A stretch of DNA of 5,990 bases from Alcaligenaceae bacterium (lineage in GTDB: Bacteria; Pseudomonadota; Gammaproteobacteria; Burkholderiales; Burkholderiaceae), in NCBI GenBank assembly GCA_947372575.1, contig CANBUF010000134.1:1-5990 (forward strand). The letters run 5' to 3'. The notes below the pieces were generated by a model, which saw nothing but the letters and a program-made list of their open reading frames with translations, was not told the DNA's origin and ran no database searches. The translations under genes were made by a program, and so were the position numbers. The stretch's first letter is position 1. Each line of letters starts with the position of its first letter. Shown here piece after piece: positions 1 to 5,990 of the stretch.

Positions 1-25
1 GCCCGGCGTGATCATCACACCGGGC
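1..25 (-). terminator. Probable intrinsic terminator of the Bug gene
   Basis: Bases 1-10 and 16-25 form a stem with a 5-base loop (11-15). Six G-C pairs lie at the base and three pairs lie next to the loop. Position 7 against 19 is a C/A mismatch on the plus strand but a G-U wobble in the minus-strand RNA, so the hairpin is continuous only in the transcript of the Bug gene, which ends 21 bases away. The U-tract expected after it would lie beyond the left edge and cannot be seen, so the call is inferred from the stem, the position and the strand asymmetry. Confidence 0.55.
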
Positions 26-46
26 GTTTGACTGATATGCAACGGT

Positions 47-1036
47 TTAGTCAGCGTACTGACCAGCTGATTTGAGCAATGGGCTCCATTTTGCGATTTC
101 TGAGGTCAGCCAGGCCTGAAGCGCGGCTGGATTTTGCTTTGACTCAGGAACAATCACGGCACCGAGATCCTGGATCTTCTGGATCACAGCAGGGTCTTTC
201 AAGGCTTCTTTGACTGCGAGATTAAAGCGGGCCAGGACCTCAGGTGGAATGCCTTTAGGGCCGTAAATGCCATGCCAGACAACCACTTCAAAATCTTTCA
301 GGCCGCTTTCGCGTAATGTGGGTGTGTCAGGCAGCGCGGCAATACGCTCAGCTGTCGTCACGCCGTAGAGTTTGACCTTGCCCGCTTTGATCTGTGGCAA
401 TGTCTGAGTGGTCTGGTCGCAGAGCACATCGAGCTGTCCACCCAGCAGTGCAGTCATGGCAGGGCCTGTGCCAGAGTAAGGAATCGAGGTAAAGCCGGTA
501 CCGATTGCCTGCTGCAAGAGCGTGCCGCATAACTGCGATACGGCACCCAGACCTGCGTTGGCCAGGTTGATCTTGTCGCCATTTTCTTTTGCGTATTTGA
601 TGAACTCGGCCATATTGTTAGGCGGAAAATTCTTGCTGCCGAGCAATGTCATCGGCACATCGGCAAGCAGCGTGACATAGCTGAAGTCGGTCAGCACATC
701 AAAGGGGAGTTTGCGATATAGCGTCGGTGCTGTTGCCATACCATTGTGGTGAATCAGGAATGTATAGCCATCTGGCGCGGCCTTGGCCACCACCGCTGCT
801 GCGACGGTACCGCCTGCGCCGAGCCGGTTTTCGACGACTACGGTTTGACCCAGATTCTTGGTCATGGATGCCGCGAGCGTGCGTGCAAGGACATCTGTCG
901 GGCCGCCCGCAGCAAAGGGCACAATCAGGGAGATCGGACGATTGGGATAGGCGTCTGCCGCAGAGGCAACGCTCAGGAGCGACGTCAGAATGCCCGTAGC
1001 GGCGAGTGCGCCGCGTATAGTTTTGGCAAGAATCAT
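47..1036 (-). CDS. Bug/TctC-family periplasmic solute-binding protein
   Basis: This is a periplasmic receptor of the Bug (TctC-like) family, which bind small carboxylates or related solutes, in some cases for tripartite tricarboxylate transporters. The start chosen is ATG at 1036 (329 aa), not the in-frame TTG at 1048, because the Shine-Dalgarno GGAGA begins within that TTG codon. A Sec signal peptide spans about residues 1-26, with Lys5/Arg8, a hydrophobic core and a VASA cleavage site. The mature N-terminus has the family hallmark YPNRPI, followed by the first ligand loop PFAAGGPTD (40-48). Further family motifs are NAGLGAVSQLC (160-170) and PYSGTGPAMTALLGG from residue 186, then DVLCDQTT. 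Length is normal for the family. Cys170 and Cys206 are the only cysteines of the mature chain. No tctA/tctB genes are next to it, so this looks like one of the many orphan Bug receptors of Alcaligenaceae. The DVLCDQTT segment recalls, from memory, the BugD-like subgroup, but the ligand cannot be told from sequence. Confidence 0.93.
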   Translation of the reverse strand: MILAKTIRGALAATGILTSLLSVASAADAYPNRPISLIVPFAAGGPTDVLARTLAASMTKNLGQTVVVENRLGAGGTVAAAVVAKAAPDGYTFLIHHNGMATAPTLYRKLPFDVLTDFSYVTLLADVPMTLLGSKNFPPNNMAEFIKYAKENGDKINLANAGLGAVSQLCGTLLQQAIGTGFTSIPYSGTGPAMTALLGGQLDVLCDQTTQTLPQIKAGKVKLYGVTTAERIAALPDTPTLRESGLKDFEVVVWHGIYGPKGIPPEVLARFNLAVKEALKDPAVIQKIQDLGAVIVPESKQNPAALQAWLTSEIAKWSPLLKSAGQYAD

Positions 1037-1041
1037 GGAGT

Positions 1042-1046
1042 TCTCC
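1042..1046 (-). promoter_or_regulatory. Shine-Dalgarno that fixes the Bug gene start
   Basis: GGAGA on the minus strand lies 5 bases upstream of ATG 1036. It begins at the third base of the upstream in-frame TTG (1046-1048), so that TTG cannot use it. The site is half of a small inverted repeat, GGAGAACTCC (1037-1046), whose 4-bp stem with a 2-base loop is too weak to suggest control by itself. Confidence 0.8.
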
Positions 1047-1126
1047 AATTGATATGGAATTTGGATCGAACCTTGAATTGTGCAGTAAATGACGATCGGA
1101 CGATAGGCTATAAACCCTTACTCGTA

Positions 1127-1150
1127 TGAGATCGCTTCACTGAGACGCTT
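1127..1150. repeat. Imperfect direct repeat upstream of the Bug gene
   Basis: TGAGATCGCTT (1127-1137) and TGAGACGCTT (1141-1150) are separated by CAC, giving a 14-base period; they differ by one inserted T. The pair sits about 90-115 bases upstream of the Bug start, in a leader of 134 bases (1037-1170). The same leader has a second short direct repeat, GACGAT at 1091-1096 and 1099-1104. Such a placement would suit a regulator-binding site, but no clear -35/-10 pair was found in this leader, so a regulatory role is only inference. There is no obvious terminator after the cyclo-ligase gene here, so read-through into the Bug gene is possible. Confidence 0.4.
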
Positions 1151-1170
1151 GCTTTGGTCAGGAACTTGTT

Positions 1171-1785
1171 TTACTGCGGGGATTGCTTGGCGGCGTGCCC
1201 AGGCTTAGCAGGCAGCCATCCCTGGCCGCTGAGGATCGCGTTCAGGCGTACATCGTGGTCCTGGGGGCGATAGTGTGCCGTACCATGGTCCAGCTGGCCC
1301 TCTGCCCAGGCGATGCCAATGGTCTGGGCCTGGAAGCCTTGTTCGTGCATGGCCGCCAGAGTACGATCGTAGTAGCCGCCACCATAGCCCAACCGGTCTG
1401 AGGTACTGGTAAAACCCAGTGTCGGGACGAGTACGATGTCGGGGATCAGTGCCCCCGTGCAGCGTGGCTCCATCACTCCAAAATTACCTGGTGTCAGGGA
1501 CATATCAGAAGCCCAGCGATGGAATTCGAGTGGCGCATGTCGTGTAACAACAACAGGGAGCACCACCGTCATGCCGATTTGTTCGAGGTGATTCAGTAAT
1601 GGTCCAATGTCTGGCTCATCCTCCATGGGCCAGAAGGCGGCAACCACGCAGGGCGCTACCTGTGCAAACCAGGACTTCAGCTCCGCGCAGATATAGGCAC
1701 TTTGTCGTACTTTGCTTTGCGCAGGCATGGTCTTGCGTGCAGTGCGCAAGCGCGTTCGGATCAGGTCTGCGTTATTCTTTGACAT
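1171..1785 (-). CDS. fau: 5-formyltetrahydrofolate cyclo-ligase
   Basis: The enzyme (also called MTHFS, YgfA or Fau) converts 5-formyl-THF to 5,10-methenyl-THF using ATP in the cytoplasm, returning this inhibitory storage folate to one-carbon metabolism. I chose ATG 1785 (204 aa); an in-frame TTG at 1794 is possible, but neither has a clear Shine-Dalgarno. An Arg/Lys-rich N-terminus (RTRLRTARK) is typical. The segment PMEDEPDI (53-60) holds the family's substrate-site glutamate, FGVMEP (102-107) and VPTLGF (120-125) follow, and the nucleotide-binding signature GYGGGYYDR is at 133-141. HDVRLN near residue 177 matches the conserved C-terminal HD[VI]-type motif. The length is slightly above the roughly 180-200 aa usual for the family because of a short C-terminal tail. 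It is transcribed divergently from slt with a 41-base gap. In gammaproteobacteria this gene often follows 6S RNA, but the flanking gaps here are too short to hold one. Confidence 0.95.
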   Translation of the reverse strand: MSKNNADLIRTRLRTARKTMPAQSKVRQSAYICAELKSWFAQVAPCVVAAFWPMEDEPDIGPLLNHLEQIGMTVVLPVVVTRHAPLEFHRWASDMSLTPGNFGVMEPRCTGALIPDIVLVPTLGFTSTSDRLGYGGGYYDRTLAAMHEQGFQAQTIGIAWAEGQLDHGTAHYRPQDHDVRLNAILSGQGWLPAKPGHAAKQSPQ

Positions 1786-1815
1786 ATGTCGCAACGGTGC
1801 TGACGGGTGTAGGAA

Positions 1816-1820
1816 AGAGG
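1816..1820 (+). promoter_or_regulatory. Shine-Dalgarno that fixes the slt start
   Basis: AGAGG, within the purine-rich run AGGAAAGAGG (1811-1820), is followed by 6 bases and then ATG 1827. The signal peptide begins right after this ATG. The reading frame stays open upstream to 1599, but that extension is antisense to the cyclo-ligase gene and encodes an Arg-rich segment unlike any leader, so it is not part of the protein. Confidence 0.82.
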
Positions 1821-1826
1821 CGTTTC

Positions 1827-4112
1827 ATGCAGGTAAGAACAAAGTATCAGAATTTCATCTCTGGCGCATGGCCACAAGCTCTGGCAAGTACTTCCTTTGC
1901 GTTGTCCTGTTTAGTTGCAACAATAGCCTTGTCTCCGCTTTCTGGGGTGTACGCACAATCCGTCGCGCAGCCTGGCTCCGTCAATCCCAATGCTGAGAAT
2001 CCAAACGCTTATGGCCCCGCCCGGTTTGTGATTCAGCCCGATGGGAGCTTGCAGCAAGTCAAGGGTGTTGACGCGCCGCCTGTTACACCAACTGGCACAA
2101 CAGCACCCGCTAAGCGCCTGGCAGACGGGATGCCTGATGTCGCAACCCCTGTAGTTTCTTCGCGTGCGCCCAATGCGGCCTCGACGCAGCCCAATACCGC
2201 CGTCAAGCCCGGCGCATCGATTGCTGCACCGGATACCACTGCAGCAGCGCGGGCCGTCGCTGTGGCGCGTGATGCCATGAATAACAAGCAGTGGACGCAA
2301 TTAAATAAGCTCGTGCCGCAGGCCAGCGGTGATGTGCTTGCGATCTACCCCGAGTACTGGTCCTTGCGTAATCAGATCGGTTCAGCCGGTTCACCAGCAA
2401 CTCAGCAGGTACTCAATGACTTTCTGCATAAATACGCAGGTTCGTATCTGGCCGACAAACTCAAATCTGAGTGGTTGCTCGCAGCTGCGCGTGGAGGAGA
2501 TTTCGCAACTGTTCAGGAGCTAGGTCCGGTTAAAAATACCAATAATCAAATCCAGTGCGCTCAGCTTGAGGCGCGGCATATGTTGGGTCAGCGGGCCAGT
2601 GCGCCAGAGGCTGCAAAAACATTTGCACCCGTTGGTGCTTGCTGGAAACTTTTTGATCAGTTGGTGGCAGACAACGTCTTGACCTCGACCGAATTGATAC
2701 CCTTTGTCCAGGATGCGCTCGAGAACAACAAGACCGCCGATGCACGGCGTCTGGCAGACTATATGCTCGACGCTTCCGATATGACTGTCTACGACGCCAT
2801 GATGCGTGATCCACAAAAATGGCTGGCTGGGCAAGCCGTGCAAACTGGGCAGCGCTCTGCAGTACGTAATGCACTGATCGCCATGGCGTTGTCACGCCTG
2901 GCGCGAACCGACCTGAATGCTGCAGAAGACCTTGTTCGCCGTGACTGGACAGACAAACTGCCAAAACAGAATTTACAGTGGGTCTATGGGCAGATGGCCT
3001 TGCTGGCGGTGATTAATCTCGATAATCGTGCCTATGGCTGGTATCGCGAAACGCTCGATGCGCGTCTGACCGATAATAATTATGCTTGGCGGGTACGCGC
3101 CTCAATTCGTCAACCCAAAATCGATTGGCCCTGGGTGAATCAGTCGATCGCTCACATGGGCGCTGTGCAGCGTAATGAAGCAGCCTGGACTTACTGGCGT
3201 GCTCGGGCGCTGATGGCGATGGGTCAGGCCAACGAAGCGCAGGCGTTGTTTGCAAAAATTTCGAGTCAATTCAACTTTTATGGCCAACTGGCAGTCGAAG
3301 AGCTGGGTAAGCCAATCGTGGCGCCAGATCGCCCTGCACCCGTCACCGAGCAAGAGATCGACCAGGCCAAAGCCAATATCGGCTTGCAGCGCGCAGTGAC
3401 ACTGTTCAAGCGCGGCTGGCGTGGGGATGCCGTACCTGAGTGGAATTTTGCCTTGCATGGGATGACCGATCGGCAGCTGATGGCAGCAGCCGAGTTGGCG
3501 CGTCACGAAAATATCTATGACCGGGTGGTCAATACCTCGGATCGTACGCTTAAGGAGTTTGATTTTTCGCAGCGCTACATCGCACCCTTTGAAGGGCGTG
3601 TGACGGCCCAGGCGCGCCAGATCGAGGTTGATCCGGCCTGGGTGTATGGTTTGATTCGCCAGGAGTCGCGTTTCATCATGGATGCCAAGTCCGTGGTGGG
3701 TGCCTCGGGTTTGATGCAATTGATGCCAGCGACCGCCCGTTGGGTCGCCAATAAAATCGGCATGACAGACTTCAAGCCTCATCAAGTCTCTGACTTTGAT
3801 ACGAATACCAAACTGGGAACCAATTACCTGAGTATGGTGCTGTCCGATCTGGGCGGCTCGCAAGTGCTTGCAAGTGCAGGCTATAACGCAGGACCCGGAC
3901 GTCCGATGCTCTGGCGTTCAAAGTTGAATGGTCCTGTCGAAGGCGCCATTTTTGCAGAAACAATTCCTTTTAATGAAACGCGCGACTACGTCAAGAACGT
4001 TATGTCTAACGCAACCTATTACGCAGCGCTGTTCAGCGGCCAGCCGCAATCCCTGAAAGAGCGTTTGGGCCAGATCGTGCCTCAGCCTTACGGGCGTACG
4101 CCTTTGCCGTGA
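1827..4112 (+). CDS. slt: Soluble lytic murein transglycosylase, Slt70 type
   Basis: This periplasmic enzyme cleaves the MurNAc-GlcNAc bond of peptidoglycan with formation of 1,6-anhydromuramoyl ends. Start ATG 1827 gives 761 aa. A signal peptide with a rather long n-region covers about residues 1-43, with predicted cleavage after VYA. Residues 44 to about 142 are a Pro/Ala/Thr/Asn-rich low-complexity stretch, including NPNAENPNA. The helical superhelix (U domain) covers roughly 143-480, ending near [10 protein letters not shown]. An L domain covers about 480-575 and the C-type lysozyme-like SLT domain about 590-735. The catalytic Glu613 lies in IRQESRF. It is followed by [10 protein letters not shown] (628-637), YNAGPG (686-691) and a C-terminal [13 protein letters not shown] motif, all typical of family 1A enzymes. 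E. coli Slt70 is about 645 aa, and the extra length here is mostly the linker. The stop overlaps cca, so the two genes are probably cotranscribed. No convincing promoter was found, and any promoter must lie in the 41-base gap or inside the divergent gene. Confidence 0.95.
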   Translation: MQVRTKYQNFISGAWPQALASTSFALSCLVATIALSPLSGVYAQSVAQPGSVNPNAENPNAYGPARFVIQPDGSLQQVKGVDAPPVTPTGTTAPAKRLADGMPDVATPVVSSRAPNAASTQPNTAVKPGASIAAPDTTAAARAVAVARDAMNNKQWTQLNKLVPQASGDVLAIYPEYWSLRNQIGSAGSPATQQVLNDFLHKYAGSYLADKLKSEWLLAAARGGDFATVQELGPVKNTNNQIQCAQLEARHMLGQRASAPEAAKTFAPVGACWKLFDQLVADNVLTSTELIPFVQDALENNKTADARRLADYMLDASDMTVYDAMMRDPQKWLAGQAVQTGQRSAVRNALIAMALSRLARTDLNAAEDLVRRDWTDKLPKQNLQWVYGQMALLAVINLDNRAYGWYRETLDARLTDNNYAWRVRASIRQPKIDWPWVNQSIAHMGAVQRNEAAWTYWRARALMAMGQANEAQALFAKISSQFNFYGQLAVEELGKPIVAPDRPAPVTEQEIDQAKANIGLQRAVTLFKRGWRGDAVPEWNFALHGMTDRQLMAAAELARHENIYDRVVNTSDRTLKEFDFSQRYIAPFEGRVTAQARQIEVDPAWVYGLIRQESRFIMDAKSVVGASGLMQLMPATARWVANKIGMTDFKPHQVSDFDTNTKLGTNYLSMVLSDLGGSQVLASAGYNAGPGRPMLWRSKLNGPVEGAIFAETIPFNETRDYVKNVMSNATYYAALFSGQPQSLKERLGQIVPQPYGRTPLP

Positions 4113-4114
4113 TG
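4109..4114 (+). promoter_or_regulatory. slt/cca stop-start overlap
   Basis: The hexamer GTGATG contains the slt stop TGA (4110-4112), a possible GTG start (4109-4111, GTGA-type 4-base overlap) and the ATG start (4112-4114, 1-base overlap). All are compatible with re-initiation by the ribosome that ends slt. Upstream there is no GGAGG-like element at a proper distance, so coupling rather than independent initiation is inferred. The exact start codon of cca remains open between the two, a difference of one residue. Confidence 0.7.
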
Positions 4115-5194
4115 AGTGATCCGGTACTTAAAGGGTTGCAGTTCTTTGTCGTCGGCGGCGCGGTGCGTGACGCCTTGTTGCACCGTCAAGCGGGTGATCG
4201 GGACTGGGTGGTGGTGGGCGCAACTCCCGAAGAAATGGTTGCTCGCGGCTTTATTCCGGTGGGCGGCGATTTCCCCGTGTTTTTGCATCCCACGACAAAA
4301 GAGGAATATGCCCTGGCGCGAACAGAGCGTAAGTCTGGTCGAGGTTATAAAGGGTTTACCTTCTATACCGGAACAGATGTCACACTCGCGGAGGATTTGC
4401 AGCGTCGGGACTTGACGGTTAATGCGATTGCCCAAGACGCGGCTGGCGCGTTAATCGACCCGCTCAATGGTGCAGGCGATGTGCGTGACAAGGTCTTCAG
4501 GCACGTTGGACCCGCCTTTGAAGAGGATCCCGTTCGCATGTTGCGCCTGGCGCGATTTATGGCGAGATTTACTGATTTTGTGATCGCACCCGAGACACTT
4601 GAACTATGCAAAAAAATGGTTCACCTCGGTGAGGTCGATGCGCTGGTGCCTGAGCGTGTCTGGCAGGAACTCTCGCGTGGCCTGATGTGCGAACAGCCAT
4701 CGAGAATGTTGTCTGTGCTGGTCGAGACGGGAGCGAGTGCGCGTGTGATGCCGCATTGGGTGGATAGCTCGCGCGTACGCGGATGTGTCGATCAGGCCGC
4801 AGTGGCTGAGTTGAAATTATCTGCACGCTTTGCGTTGCTCTGTATCGATATGCAAGATGCTGCCCTGTTGGCCAAGCAATTGCGTGCGCCAACTGAATGT
4901 GCGGATATGGCAAGGTTGTTGTCGCGCGTGCTGCATGCGCTTGCAGCAAGTACACCCGAAGAGGTGCTCGCGCTATTTGAGCAGTGCGATGCACTCAGGA
5001 AACCAGAGCGGTTCATGGAGCTCTTGCAGGCGGCACATCTGGTCCAACCTGGTCCAGTAGAAAATTGGCATCGCTGGCTGGATGCTGTGCTCGCGATTGA
5101 TGCGGGTGCAGCGGCCCGTACTGCCCAGGATCCACAGCAGATTAAGGCCGTCGTCAGGCAGGCGCGTCTGGACGGGTTACGGCTGGTTTTTTAA
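4112..5194 (+). CDS. cca: CCA-adding tRNA nucleotidyltransferase
   Basis: The enzyme adds or repairs the 3'-terminal CCA of tRNAs from CTP and ATP without a template. It is a class II nucleotidyltransferase. ATG 4112 gives 360 aa; GTG 4109 one codon earlier is an alternative. The catalytic domain is intact: GGAVRD (15-20), the metal-binding pair Asp29/Asp31 in [13 protein letters not shown] (98-105) and the nucleotide-selecting [12 protein letters not shown] (138-149). The E. coli enzyme has about 412 aa with an active HD phosphohydrolase domain. Here the matching region (about 215-310) keeps its helices, for example [14 protein letters not shown] (257-270) and DALRKPERF (293-301), but is shorter. 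The HD dyad reads Ile245-Asp246 and the surrounding histidine segments are gone. Thus CCA addition is expected, while the phosphodiesterase/phosphatase activities are not. The start overlaps the slt stop without a good Shine-Dalgarno, which suggests translational coupling. Confidence 0.95.
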   Translation: MSDPVLKGLQFFVVGGAVRDALLHRQAGDRDWVVVGATPEEMVARGFIPVGGDFPVFLHPTTKEEYALARTERKSGRGYKGFTFYTGTDVTLAEDLQRRDLTVNAIAQDAAGALIDPLNGAGDVRDKVFRHVGPAFEEDPVRMLRLARFMARFTDFVIAPETLELCKKMVHLGEVDALVPERVWQELSRGLMCEQPSRMLSVLVETGASARVMPHWVDSSRVRGCVDQAAVAELKLSARFALLCIDMQDAALLAKQLRAPTECADMARLLSRVLHALAASTPEEVLALFEQCDALRKPERFMELLQAAHLVQPGPVENWHRWLDAVLAIDAGAAARTAQDPQQIKAVVRQARLDGLRLVF

Positions 5195-5197
5195 GCG

Positions 5198-5990
5198 CTA
5201 TAAACTGTCGCGCCGGTCGGCACGTGAGAAGCCCTGCAGGGATCCGTCGATGTCGCGGCCTAGCACCAGTACTTTAAAGAGTTCGCCCATCTCGGCCTCC
5301 GAGGTGAGCTTCTGAATCGCGACGCGGGTCTGAGCCTGACTGCGTGCGCTCAGGTCGCCTTGTGCCTGCATCACCTCAGCCAGACCTGCGTTGAGCAGGA
5401 ATCTTGCTTGTGAGGTGTAGCCCAGCACGTCCAGACCGCCCGCGAGCGCCGCGTCGGCCATAGCAGTAAAGTCAACGTGTGCGGTGATGTCTTGCAAACC
5501 TGGCACGATCAGTGCGTGGTCATGCGCCAGATGCTGGATATGGCACATCATGGTTCCACGATGTCGCTGCGGATGATAGTACTCATGGCGCGGGAATCCA
5601 TAGTCGATCAATATTGCCGCACCACGTTCAAGCCAGGTGCCCAGCTCACGGATCCAGCTTTCTGCCTGGAGATTGATCTCCGAGCAGTAATCAGGCAAAA
5701 CGGGCATGCGTTGTGTGACAGCCTTGGTCAAGGCTGTGGGCGCAGGGCGGTCGGCGTACTGGAAGGCTACGCCATCCCAGATGACGCCACGTTGCAGGAG
5801 TTGCCCGTGTTCGGACCAGGTAAACAGCTCGACCGGCATGGCATCGAGTACCTCGTTGGCTACGACACAACCCGAAAAGCTGTCGGGCGCCTGATCAAGC
5901 CAGGTGACGCGATCCGCCCATTTTTGCAAACGTTCTTGCTGACGCAATTTAAGGTCGGCGGAGACTTCGAGGATTTGGTACGAGACGCTC
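5198..5990 (-). CDS. MidA/NDUFAF7-type SAM-dependent methyltransferase, 5'-partial
   Basis: This belongs to the SAM-dependent methyltransferase family of MidA and mitochondrial NDUFAF7 (formerly DUF185), whose human member methylates an arginine of a complex I subunit; the bacterial substrate is not established. The frame is open to the window edge. The TTG at 5947 is internal, since the residues before it (YQILEVSADL) are the conserved strand leading into the methyltransferase core. There are 263 residues visible, so with a usual length near 390 about 120-130 N-terminal residues, including the glycine-rich SAM motif, lie outside. Numbering from the edge, the hallmark NEVLDAMPVELF is at 45-56, LIDYGFPRHEYYHPQR starts near 127, QDITAHVDF is at 166-174 and MGELFKVL is at 234-241. 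The gene is convergent with cca, with 3 bases between stop codons. No folding defect or frameshift is visible. Confidence 0.92.
   Translation of the reverse strand, partial: SVSYQILEVSADLKLRQQERLQKWADRVTWLDQAPDSFSGCVVANEVLDAMPVELFTWSEHGQLLQRGVIWDGVAFQYADRPAPTALTKAVTQRMPVLPDYCSEINLQAESWIRELGTWLERGAAILIDYGFPRHEYYHPQRHRGTMMCHIQHLAHDHALIVPGLQDITAHVDFTAMADAALAGGLDVLGYTSQARFLLNAGLAEVMQAQGDLSARSQAQTRVAIQKLTSEAEMGELFKVLVLGRDIDGSLQGFSRADRRDSL

Noticed and set aside
746..1129. 127-codon plus-strand frame over the start of the Bug gene
   Set aside because: Antisense to the signal peptide and N-terminal domain of a clear Bug protein; Cys/Arg-rich nonsense composition and no Shine-Dalgarno noted.
1037..1170. 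Possible 6S RNA next to the cyclo-ligase gene
   Set aside because: The gap is 134 bases, too short for 6S RNA of about 180 bases, and no long rod-like fold with a central bubble is apparent; the other flank is only 41 bases.
1082..1177. 8-base inverted repeat GCAGTAAA / TTTACTGC bracketing the intergenic region
   Set aside because: Arms are short, 80 bases apart and one overlaps the cyclo-ligase stop codon; no mobile-element gene between them, so chance is the best explanation.
1781..1790. Perfect 10-base palindrome GACATATGTC over the cyclo-ligase start codon
   Set aside because: Several 10-base palindromes are expected by chance in 6 kb, and it has no repeat partner nearby; not enough for an operator.
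1779..1807. Perfect TTGACA at 1779-1784 as a -35 box for slt
   Set aside because: At spacings of 16-18 bases the following hexamers (TGACGG, GACGGG, ACGGGT) do not resemble a -10 box, so a promoter cannot be called.
3102..3863. 253-codon open frame on the minus strand inside slt
   Set aside because: Its translation is His/Arg/Gln-rich without any domain, it lies entirely opposite a well-supported gene with clear motifs, and such antisense openness follows from codon usage.
5232..5241. Palindrome CCCTGCAGGG near the end of the methyltransferase gene
   Set aside because: It is within coding sequence, has no loop for a terminator hairpin and no T-run; it is simply a restriction-site-like palindrome.

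Overview
The window looks like an ordinary housekeeping stretch of a Burkholderiales (betaproteobacterial) chromosome, most likely from the Alcaligenaceae. The main clue is a stand-alone Bug-type (TctC-like) periplasmic solute-binding protein, a family greatly expanded in Bordetella, Alcaligenes and relatives. GC content looks to be in the mid-50s per cent by eye, lower than Bordetella, which fits an Alcaligenes- or Advenella-like genome, but genus assignment is a guess. Coding density is high, and I see no mobile element, CRISPR array, tRNA or rRNA.

Layout from left to right: (1) an intrinsic-terminator-like hairpin at the left edge; (2) a minus-strand Bug solute-binding protein (47-1036); (3) a 134-base intergenic leader (1037-1170) with a short direct repeat; (4) a minus-strand 5-formyltetrahydrofolate cyclo-ligase (1171-1785); (5) a 41-base divergent intergenic region (1786-1826); (6) a plus-strand soluble lytic murein transglycosylase, Slt70 type (1827-4112); (7) cca, tRNA nucleotidyltransferase, overlapping the stop codon of slt (4112-5194); (8) after only 3 bases, a convergent minus-strand MidA/NDUFAF7-type SAM-dependent methyltransferase that runs off the right edge (5198-5990).

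The genes do not form one pathway. slt (cell-wall turnover) and cca (tRNA 3'-end maturation) appear to be one transcriptional unit with coupled translation. The folate enzyme is transcribed divergently from slt. The Bug gene is an orphan receptor here, since no tctA/tctB membrane genes are present.

I found no convincing undescribed system. The most interesting observations are a CCA enzyme whose C-terminal HD domain seems to have lost its metal-binding residues, and an Slt with an extra low-complexity segment of about 100 residues between signal peptide and superhelical domain. Several longest-ORF starts were corrected: three upstream initiators (TTG for the Bug gene, TTG for the cyclo-ligase and an early start for slt) are not the likely starts, and the methyltransferase has no start inside the window.
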